38,009 bases of DNA from NCBI GenBank assembly GCA_934670025.1, contig CAKUOS010000017.1, positions 1 through 38,009 of the forward strand. The letters run 5' to 3'. This DNA comes from an uncultured Oscillospiraceae bacterium. Its GTDB lineage: Bacteria > Bacillota > Clostridia > Oscillospirales > Oscillospiraceae. Made by a program: the position numbers and the translations under genes. Below are positions 17,741 to 23,479 of the stretch, piece after piece. A model generated the notes under the pieces. That model was not told the origin of the DNA. It did no database searches and saw only the letters and a program-made list of their open reading frames with translations. Position 1 is the first letter of the stretch, and every line of letters starts with the position of its first letter.

Positions 17741-19264
17741 TTAACCTCCGATCTTCGTCATCATGAGGCCGACGGCGTCCTTGGTGGTGTTGCGGCCGTC
17801 GACGATACCGGAGACCTTGCCGCCGCACAGCACCAGGATCCGGTCGCACAGCTCCAGCAGAACGTCCAGATCCTCGCCGACGTAGATGACGGCGACGCCC
17901 TTCATCTTCTGCTCGGTCAGCAGATTGTAAATGACATAGGATGTGTTGATATCCAGACCGCGCACGGCGTAGGCCGTCATCAGAACGGCCGGATCCTGTG
18001 CGATCTCGCGGCCGACGAGCACCTTCTGCACGTTGCCGCCCGACAGCCGGCGCAGCGGCGTGCGGCCGATGTCCGGGGTGACGACCTCCAGATCGTCGAC
18101 GATCTTCTGCGACAGCTCCTTCGGGAACTTGCGGTCGGTCAGCGGGCCATTGCCTCTGCGGTAGGTACGCAGCATGATGTTCTGGATGATGTTCATGCCG
18201 CCGACAAGACCCATGCCGAACCGGTCTTCCGGAACGAACGACAGAAGAAGACCCTTGCGGATGATGTCCAGCGGATCCATCCCGTTGAGCAGCGTCTCGT
18301 TGCCGTCGGGTTCGATGTACGTGATCCTGCTGCCGTCTTCGAGCTTTTGCAGGCCCGAGATGGCCTCGAGCAGCTCCTTCTGACCGGAGCCCGCGATTCC
18401 CGCGATGCCCAGGATCTCGCCGCCCATGGCCGTGAACGTCACGTCGTCGAGCATTTTGACGCCTTCCTTGTTCTTGACGGTCAGATGCTCGACCTTCAGC
18501 CGCTCGGTCTGGTTTTCGTTCAGCGGACGGTCAATGTTCAGAGAAACGGCGCGGCCGACCATCATGTCGGTCAGCGACTGCTGCGACGCGGTGGCCGTGT
18601 CGGTGTCGCCGATGTACTCGCCCTTGCGCAGAACGGCCACGCGGTCGGACACCGCCAGCACCTCATGCAGCTTGTGCGTGATGATAATGATGGCCTTGCC
18701 GTCCTTTTTCATGTTCCGCATGACGGTAAAGAGCTTTTCCGTCTCCTGCGGGGTCAGAACGGCGGTCGGCTCGTCGAGGATCAGGATATCGGCGCCGCGA
18801 TAGAGCACCTTGACGATCTCGACGGTCTGCTTCTGCGAGACGGACATCTCGTAGATCTTCTGGTTGGGGTCGATGTCGAAGCCGTAGCGGTCGGCGATCT
18901 CGCGCACGGCCTTGGAAACGGCGGCCTTGTCCATCTTGCCCTTTTCGCCCGGCAGACCCAGGACGATGTTTTCCGCAGCCGTGAACACGTCGACGAGCTT
19001 GAAATGCTGGTGGATCATGCCGATATGCAGATCAAATGCATCCTTCGGCGAGCGGATCTCCACCTCTTTGCCGTCCACGAAGATCTGGCCTTCGTCCGGA
19101 TAGTAAATGCCGGACAGCATATTCATAAGCGTGGTCTTGCCGCTGCCGTTTTCGCCGAGCAAAGACAGGATCTCACCCTTATGAAGCTCCAGACAGATCG
19201 ATTTGTTCGCCACGACCTGACCAAAGCGCTTGGTAATGTTTCTCAGTTCGATTGCGTTTTCCAA
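17741..19264 (-). CDS. nupO: Nucleoside ABC importer double ATPase (NupO/YufO-like)
   Basis: A protein of about 507 aa with two fused ABC domains. The first has Walker A GENGSGKTT and Walker B ILILDEPTAVL. The second has the degenerate A loop GIAGSGQKEL and signature RLSGGNVQKV, as is usual in the sugar/nucleoside double-ATPase group, but its Walker B reads LMTAYAVRGLD where relatives often have a QPTRGLD-type sequence. I prefer TTG at 19264 because AAAGGATGA is correctly spaced for it; the ATG at 19273 directly abuts the AAAGG and would add three residues. In B. subtilis a BMP-type lipoprotein gene (nupN) precedes this gene; here none does, so the binding protein must be encoded elsewhere. 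Confidence 0.88.
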   Translation of the reverse strand: MENAIELRNITKRFGQVVANKSICLELHKGEILSLLGENGSGKTTLMNMLSGIYYPDEGQIFVDGKEVEIRSPKDAFDLHIGMIHQHFKLVDVFTAAENIVLGLPGEKGKMDKAAVSKAVREIADRYGFDIDPNQKIYEMSVSQKQTVEIVKVLYRGADILILDEPTAVLTPQETEKLFTVMRNMKKDGKAIIIITHKLHEVLAVSDRVAVLRKGEYIGDTDTATASQQSLTDMMVGRAVSLNIDRPLNENQTERLKVEHLTVKNKEGVKMLDDVTFTAMGGEILGIAGIAGSGQKELLEAISGLQKLEDGSRITYIEPDGNETLLNGMDPLDIIRKGLLLSFVPEDRFGMGLVGGMNIIQNIMLRTYRRGNGPLTDRKFPKELSQKIVDDLEVVTPDIGRTPLRRLSGGNVQKVLVGREIAQDPAVLMTAYAVRGLDINTSYVIYNLLTEQKMKGVAVIYVGEDLDVLLELCDRILVLCGGKVSGIVDGRNTTKDAVGLMMTKIGG

Positions 19265-19443
19265 GCAAGTCATCCTTTCTCTCAGGGAATTCGCTCCGCC
19301 GGTTTTGGAAAACGCCTCCTTGTGGAAACGGTTCGACGAGCACGGCGGAAAGCCTGCTTCCCGGCAAGAAACGGAAACCGGAAAGACAGTGAATCTCAGT
19401 TAAAAACTAAGAGTATTCTATCATTTTGTGAAGAGAATGTAAA
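19265..19443 (-). promoter_or_regulatory. Promoter and 140-nt leader of the nucleoside ABC operon
   Basis: On the minus strand, TTTACA (complement of 19438-19443), 17-nt spacer, TAGAAT (complement of 19415-19420), a strong sigma-A promoter. It gives a leader of about 140 nt in which a long stem (TTTCCGCCG with CGGCGGAG, about 19300-19350) encloses an AAGGAGG sequence, so the leader may be regulatory. I checked for a purine riboswitch and see none of its conserved loop sequences. Confidence 0.65.
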
Positions 19444-19548
19444 TACGAATTCCGCAAAAAACACAAAAAAATGCAGGGGTGCTAACAAAAATTTAGATAT
19501 CCTGCAAAACTTTTGCGATGTAAATTATAAAATTGCCAGATATATGGA
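19444..19548. other. AT-rich gene-free spacer between the nup promoter and the hairpin island
   Basis: About 100 nt of AT-rich DNA (for example GCAAAAAACACAAAAAAATG) without a credible reading frame, tRNA or further promoter that I can support. It joins the nup promoter to the hairpin island. Confidence 0.5.
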
Positions 19549-19755
19549 AAATCCCCGTGAAAGCGGGGATTTGAAAGAGGCAAAACTATGGAGAAATCTT
19601 TTGTGACAGAGCAGCGGGGGAAGAGTGAAGGGGGCAAAAAGCCCCCTTCGCGTTCAATCAACAGTTTTTTGAACGGTTCGGTGTTCAAAAAACTGGGCAC
19701 AGCGTGGCGAAAAGACGTTTTCGCCGCGCTGAAATCCCCGCTTTCACGGGGATTT
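19549..19755. repeat. Five-hairpin island bounded by 24-bp inverted hairpin repeats
   Basis: Ends: 19549-19572 and 19732-19755 are exact reverse complements over 24 bp, and each is itself a 9-bp hairpin (AAATCCCCG/CGGGGATTT, loop TGAAAG or its complement). Inside are GAAGGGGGC-AAAAA-GCCCCCTTC (19627-19649), a 13-bp hairpin CAGTTTTTTGAAC/GTTCAAAAAACTG (19662-19695), and a 13-bp hairpin with one wobble pair, AGCGTGGCGAAAA/TTTTCGCCGCGCT (19701-19730). Only 19573-19626 is unpaired. The outer hairpins could terminate transcripts (GGGGATTTTT rightward, GGGGATTTTCC leftward), so this may end btuD transcription. The architecture also fits a miniature palindromic element. No transposase is present and I do not recognise the family. 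Confidence 0.8.
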
Positions 19756-19761
19756 TTAACG

Positions 19762-20529
19762 TTATTTTTCCGCCCACTGGCCATAGAGTCCGCGCATCCA
19801 CGCGCCGACGTCCATGCCGTACACGCGGTCCAGATGCTCCTCGCACAGGACCTCGCGCGCGCAGCCGTGCGCGACCTGCCGGCCGCGGTCGATCAGCAGC
19901 GCCTCGGTGCCGAATTTCCTGGCCAGCGACAGATCGTGTACCACGCTCACCACGGCCCGGCCGGGCGTTTGCAGCCACTTGCCGACCAGCGCAAAGATCT
20001 GCTTCTGATAGACCAGATCGAGATGGTTCGTCGGCTCGTCGAGCAGCAGCAGCTTCGGGTCCTGCGCCAGAACCTGCGCCAGGAACGTCCGCTGCAATTC
20101 TCCGCCCGAGAGCGTCAGCACCGACTGTCTGCGCCGGTCCGTCAGACCCGCGACCTCGATGGCCGCGTCGATCTTCTCCTGATCTTCGCGCTGTCCGCGG
20201 CCGAACAGGCCTGCCGTGTACGAAAACCGGCCCAGCCGCACGACCTCCTCGACCGTAAAGCCGTAGCCCACAAAGTGGTTCTGCGCCAGTACGCCGATGG
20301 CCTGCGCGCGCTGCGCGGGCTTCATCCGGGCCACGTCCTGCCCCTCGAACCGCACCGTACCCGTATACGGCGCGCTCTGCGTCACGGCGGCCAGCGCCGT
20401 GGACTTTCCCGCGCCGTTCGGTCCGACGATCATCAGCCACTGGCCCTCGTCGACCGAGAAGCTCAGCTCGTCGACGATCTTCTTCCTTCCGTACTGTACC
20501 GAAAGGCCGCGCACCTCCAGCATCTGCAT
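19762..20529 (-). CDS. btuD: Vitamin B12 ABC importer ATP-binding protein BtuD
   Basis: A 255-aa ATPase of the BtuCD/FecE class: Walker A GPNGAGKST (residues 36-44), Q-loop VLAQNHFVG, signature TLSGGELQ, Walker B KLLLLDEPTNHLD, switch VVHDLS. The start at 20529 (MQMLEVRGLSVQYG) has AAAGGAG 8 nt upstream; the in-frame ATG at 20523 is also possible. It begins 2 nt after the permease stop. The substrate is assigned from the cobalamin riboswitch ahead of the operon, since the ATPase sequence alone does not separate B12 from siderophore systems. Five hairpins follow the stop. Confidence 0.88.
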   Translation of the reverse strand: MQMLEVRGLSVQYGRKKIVDELSFSVDEGQWLMIVGPNGAGKSTALAAVTQSAPYTGTVRFEGQDVARMKPAQRAQAIGVLAQNHFVGYGFTVEEVVRLGRFSYTAGLFGRGQREDQEKIDAAIEVAGLTDRRRQSVLTLSGGELQRTFLAQVLAQDPKLLLLDEPTNHLDLVYQKQIFALVGKWLQTPGRAVVSVVHDLSLARKFGTEALLIDRGRQVAHGCAREVLCEEHLDRVYGMDVGAWMRGLYGQWAEK

Positions 20530-20531
20530 CC

Positions 20532-21560
20532 TCAGCGCTCCTTTCTCGACTGGTAGAAGATCCCCACGAACACCACCGCGCCGACGAGACTCGTCACCAC
20601 GCCGATGGGCAGCTCGCGCGGGTTGAGGACCGTCCGGGCCGCCAGATCCGCCAGCATCAGAAATACCGCGCCCGCGAACGCCGACGCCGGCAGGAGCCTG
20701 CGGTGGTTCGGGCCTGTCAGCATCCGGGTCATATGCGGCGTCACGAGGCCGACGAAGCCGATCGTGCCGCCGATGGACACGCACACGCCGATGAGCGCCG
20801 ATACCGCGATCAGCAGCACCAGCTTCGCCCGGCGCACGTCCACGCCGACGTGCCGCGCGTTCTCCTCGCCGACGGCGAAGGCATTGAGCACCTGCGCGTG
20901 CAGGAAAATGACCGTCCCGCACACGAGCAGCGTCACGCCGAGCGCGGCCGCGTTTTCATACGTGCTGCCGCTGAGCGAGCCCATCGTCCAGAACGTGATC
21001 TTCTGCACCTTGTCGGCCGCAAACGTGATGATGATGCTCATCACGCTCGAAACGAACATGGAAAAGATCACGCCGATCAGGATGATCGTGTTCGTCGAGA
21101 GCGACCGGTCGAGCTTATACGCCAGCAGCAGGATCAGGATCAGCGACAAAAACGCGAACAGCGTCGCCATGACCATCGTTCCCGCGAACGGCACGCCCGG
21201 CAGCGTCACGCCGAACGCGATGGCGATGACCGCGCCGAGCGACGCGCCCGACGAAATGCCGAGCGTCGAGCCGTCGGCCAGCGGGTTTTTCAGAAGTCCC
21301 TGCATCGCCGCGCCCGCGAGCGACAGCGCCGCGCCCGACAGCGCCACGCAAATGACGCGTGGCAGCCGCACGGGCAGGATGGACGCGGCCAGCGTCTTTT
21401 CCGCCTCCCGGCCGGTCAGAACCGCGCCGAGATAGCGCAGCGTGTCCGCAAGCGGTACGCGCACGCTGCCCACGCAGACGCACAACGCGAACGCCAGCAG
21501 CGTCACGAGCGCGAACAGACCATATTCCCAAGCTCTGAACGTTTCGCCGCGTGCGCGCAT
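20532..21560 (-). CDS. btuC: Vitamin B12 ABC importer permease BtuC
   Basis: A 342-aa FecCD/BtuC permease with about ten helices. Landmarks are SILPVRLPRVICVALSGAA, NPLADGSTLGISSGA, a polar loop VGEENARHVGVDVRRAK, and the coupling region GGTIGFVGLVTPHMTR. GGAGG lies 7 nt before ATG 21560. It lies 37 nt downstream of btuF and 2 nt upstream of btuD. It is a separate copy from the permease at 5260-6312 and only the general family is shared. Confidence 0.9.
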   Translation of the reverse strand: MRARGETFRAWEYGLFALVTLLAFALCVCVGSVRVPLADTLRYLGAVLTGREAEKTLAASILPVRLPRVICVALSGAALSLAGAAMQGLLKNPLADGSTLGISSGASLGAVIAIAFGVTLPGVPFAGTMVMATLFAFLSLILILLLAYKLDRSLSTNTIILIGVIFSMFVSSVMSIIITFAADKVQKITFWTMGSLSGSTYENAAALGVTLLVCGTVIFLHAQVLNAFAVGEENARHVGVDVRRAKLVLLIAVSALIGVCVSIGGTIGFVGLVTPHMTRMLTGPNHRRLLPASAFAGAVFLMLADLAARTVLNPRELPIGVVTSLVGAVVFVGIFYQSRKER

Positions 21561-21597
21561 GAGCGTACCTCCGGGTTAAAAATTTCCGTTATGCGTC

Positions 21598-22617
21598 TCA
21601 GTTTTCGCCGTAGACCATGTCAAACAGCGCCTGTGCGCCGTCGGCCAGTCTCGGGCCGGGACGGGACAGTTCGTTGTTCTGCAAATTCAGGATCTTGCCG
21701 TCCTTGACAGCCGGGACGTTCTCCCAGCCCGTGCGGGACGCGATCTCCTCTTCCGGGGTGGGGCCTTCGCCGAAGTACATGGAGATGGTCACGATGTAGT
21801 CCGGGTTGCGTTCGAGCACCTGCTCCTCCGAGATCTGCGCCCAGCCTTCCACGTCGTCAAAGCAGTTCTTCAGACCCAGCATCGTGGCGACCTCGTCCAT
21901 GAACGTGCCCGTGCCGGCCGTCCACAGGCCGTATTCCAGCGGAGAGACTTCAAAGTAGACGGTCTTCGTGCCGTCGCCGGTCGCCGCGTCGGCGAGCGCC
22001 TGGAACTGATCCTGCATCTGCTTGCACAGCGCCTCGGCCTCGGCGTCCTTGCCGACCAGCTTGCCGATCATTTCGATCGCCGTGTATACGCCCGCGATGT
22101 CCTGCGCGTCGCTCACCACGACGTGCACGCCCGCAGCCTCGAGCTGCTGGATCTGCTCCTCGGTCTGCGCCATCGTGCTCATCAGCAGCACCTGCGGCTC
22201 AAGTGCGATGATCTGCTCGATGTTGGTGTCGTAGCCGGACTGTACCGTCTCCACATCCTGCACCTCGGCGGGATAGTCGCAGTACGTGCCGCGGCCGACG
22301 AGCAGATCGCCCGCGCCCAGCGCGTAGAGGATCTCACAGTCGGAGGCCGTCAGCGCAACGATGCGCGTGGCGGGCTCGTCGAGCGTGATCTCGCGGCCGG
22401 TCATGTCGGTCAGCGTCACGGCAGGGGAGGGTTCCTCCTCCGCAGCGGGTTCTTCGGGCGCCTCGGCGGGCGTTTCCTCCGCGGGAGCGGGGGTCTCGGC
22501 GGCGGGCGTCTCTTCGGCGGGCTCGGCGGGCGTTTCGGCCTTGGCCGCGCAGCCGGTCAGTACGGCCAGCAGCATCACAGCTGCCAGCAGCAGTGCCAGG
22601 ATCTGATTCTTTTTCAT
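21598..22617 (-). CDS. btuF: Cobalamin-binding lipoprotein BtuF
   Basis: A 339-aa solute-binding lipoprotein. Residues 1-22 are a lipoprotein signal peptide ending in the lipobox LTGC (Cys23). Residues 24-65 are a Pro/Glu/Ala-rich linker of repeats such as PAEETPA. The remaining domain is the BtuF/FhuD fold, with MTGREITLDEPATRIVALTAS, GRGTYCDYP and the C-terminal GWENVPAVKDGKI typical of the family. It would capture corrinoid outside the membrane and feed BtuCD. AAGGAGA lies 7 nt from the ATG. The long acidic linker is a low-complexity cell-wall spacer. Expression is set by a B12 riboswitch. Confidence 0.92.
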   Translation of the reverse strand: MKKNQILALLLAAVMLLAVLTGCAAKAETPAEPAEETPAAETPAPAEETPAEAPEEPAAEEEPSPAVTLTDMTGREITLDEPATRIVALTASDCEILYALGAGDLLVGRGTYCDYPAEVQDVETVQSGYDTNIEQIIALEPQVLLMSTMAQTEEQIQQLEAAGVHVVVSDAQDIAGVYTAIEMIGKLVGKDAEAEALCKQMQDQFQALADAATGDGTKTVYFEVSPLEYGLWTAGTGTFMDEVATMLGLKNCFDDVEGWAQISEEQVLERNPDYIVTISMYFGEGPTPEEEIASRTGWENVPAVKDGKILNLQNNELSRPGPRLADGAQALFDMVYGEN

Positions 22618-22644
22618 GATTTTTATCTCCTTTTTGCTTGTTTC

Positions 22645-22680
22645 AATACAAAAAGCCCTTTCCCGCGCAGGGAAAGAGCC
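22645..22680 (-). terminator. Riboswitch-controlled terminator ahead of btuF
   Basis: On the minus strand, GCTCTTTCCC-TGCG-GGGAAAGGGC-type hairpin (22655-22679, one G-U pair), followed by TTTTTG. It lies between the cobalamin aptamer and the btuF start, so B12 binding most likely favours termination. Confidence 0.85.
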
Positions 22681-22727
22681 GTCGCGGCCGCGCCGCAGCC
22701 GTCTTTTCGCTCATTCCCAGAAGCTGA

Positions 22728-22897
22728 CGTACACAGACAGGTCTCCCGGCTCAGCATCATCCTCCGCGGCCCCTTCCCACCCCGAAGGGCAGTGGTCATG
22801 GCCGCATCGTCCGCATAACGGTTACTGGGTTAGCCCGGCGTCTCAGCCGGTTCCCCCGGTGAGCGATCTCACCGGCGCTTGCGCGCAAACGTGTACG
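22728..22897 (-). promoter_or_regulatory. Cobalamin riboswitch
   Basis: Read leftward, the leader contains the B12 box GAGCCGGGAGACCTGTC (complement of about 22736-22752). P1 is closed by CGTACAC (complement of 22891-22897) with GTGTACG (complement of 22728-22734). Between them lie GCCGGTGAG, GGCTGAGACGCC and CCACTGCCCTTCGGGGTGGG, matching the multi-stem core of the cobalamin aptamer. It starts about 10 nt after the predicted transcription start and is followed by an intrinsic terminator, the standard layout for B12-repressed uptake genes in Firmicutes. Confidence 0.95.
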
Positions 22898-22913
22898 GTA
22901 TTGAATTGCCTCC

Positions 22914-22942
22914 ATCATACAGTCTTGGGCGGAAAATGTCAA
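22914..22942 (-). promoter_or_regulatory. Sigma-A promoter of btuFCD
   Basis: On the minus strand, perfect TTGACA (complement of 22937-22942), 17-nt spacer, TATGAT (complement of 22914-22919). The predicted start near 22907 lies directly ahead of the riboswitch P1 stem. Confidence 0.88.
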
Positions 22943-22995
22943 GCTGTCTATAGCTCCCGCCGAATGCCGTACATACCTGTAGGGGCCGATGCCTG

Positions 22996-23097
22996 CGTCA
23001 GAAACGACCTCGCCGAAACGAGTCTTCGCGAGCGAAGCCTCTTATTCTCTGAGCTCGTTTCTTCCTTTCCAAAATGCAGACCAAGTCTGCATTTTGG
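22996..23097 (+). repeat. Structured repeat, copy 1 (75-nt body plus 13-bp hairpin)
   Basis: Body 22996-23070 is 91% identical (68/75) to copy 2 at 23170-23244. Body positions 6-12 (GAAACGA) pair with 60-66 (TCGTTTC), 14-16 (CTC) with 56-58 (GAG), 25-27 (GAG) with 44-46 (CTC), and 29-33 (CTTCG) with 38-42 (CGAAG). A hairpin CCAAAATGCAGAC/GTCTGCATTTTGG follows (23069-23097). The strand is arbitrary, as the fold is nearly symmetrical. Short frames can be read through it, but they follow the repeat and are not supported as genes. Confidence 0.8.
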
Positions 23098-23157
23098 TTC
23101 TCTGCGCCCGCAGGCGCACATCACAAATTTTCTCTGCACCGACACCGCCATCACAAA
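23098..23157. repeat. Two degenerate 30-nt direct repeats
   Basis: Two adjacent units start TTCTCTGC and end CATCACAAA (about 23097-23126 and 23127-23157), separating the two structured repeats. The middles differ. No gene is seen. Confidence 0.5.
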
Positions 23158-23169
23158 CAATGACGTGCG

Positions 23170-23282
23170 CGTCAGAAACGACCTTGCCGAAACGAATCAT
23201 CGCAAGCGATGCTTCTTATTCTCTAAGCTCGTTTCTTCCTTTCCAGACCGCAAACGCTTCGCTGGTTTGCGGTCTGGTTTTT
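23170..23282 (+). repeat. Structured repeat, copy 2 (75-nt body plus different 13-bp hairpin)
   Basis: Body 23170-23244 differs from copy 1 at positions 16, 27, 30, 35, 41, 44 and 56. Pairs 16-56 (C-G to T-A), 27-44 (G-C to A-T) and 30-41 (T-A to A-T) change together, and position 35 is in the apical loop. The following hairpin CCAGACCGCAAAC/GTTTGCGGTCTGG (23243-23277) also has 13 bp but a sequence unrelated to that of copy 1, and ends in TTTTT, like a rightward terminator. Confidence 0.8.
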
Positions 23283-23301
23283 GCAAAACCATCTGGGATG
23301 G

Positions 23302-23411
23302 TGTAGGGGCCGATGCCCACATCGGCCCGGCAGAATGCATATCCGGAACGCGAGGCACTTCGGCGAACCCGATGGTTCTCAGGCGGGCCGATGTGGGCAT
23401 CGGCCCCTACA
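23302..23411. repeat. 110-bp element with perfect 28-bp terminal inverted repeats
   Basis: 23302-23329 and 23384-23411 are exact reverse complements over 28 bp, beginning TGTAGGGGCCGATGCCCAC. Each arm also folds on itself (GGCCGAT/ATCGGCC). The 54-bp centre has no coding signal. A 16-nt partial copy of the end (TGTAGGGGCCGATGCC) occurs at 22978-22993, directly ahead of structured repeat copy 1. It resembles a miniature inverted-repeat element; no obvious target duplication flanks it and no transposase is in the window. Confidence 0.85.
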
Positions 23412-23432
23412 ACGAATTCGGAAGACCTGCGC

Positions 23433-23463
23433 AAAAAGGTGCAGCCCGTTTGGGCCGCACCTT
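23433..23463 (-). terminator. Terminator of the SLH-domain glycosidase gene
   Basis: Leftward hairpin AAGGTGCGGCCC/GGGCTGCACCTT with loop AAAC and one G-U pair, followed by TTTTTGCG. It starts about 17 nt after the stop codon at 23480. Confidence 0.88.
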
Positions 23464-23479
23464 CGTTCTCGATGGATAT

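Noticed and set aside
19265..19410. Purine riboswitch before nupO
   Set aside because: The conserved loop and junction nucleotides of the purine aptamer are not found.
19588..19784. Small protein beginning MEKSFVTEQRGKSEGG in the hairpin island
   Set aside because: Its frame runs through three of the four downstream hairpins into btuD antisense; no ribosome binding site and no independent coding evidence.
22996..23282. CRISPR array
   Set aside because: Only two units, 75 nt long, with no regular unique spacers and no cas genes.
22948..23434. Small minus-strand proteins read through the repeat patch
   Set aside because: Their sequence similarity follows the DNA repeat in all frames, and differences track base pairing rather than codon position.
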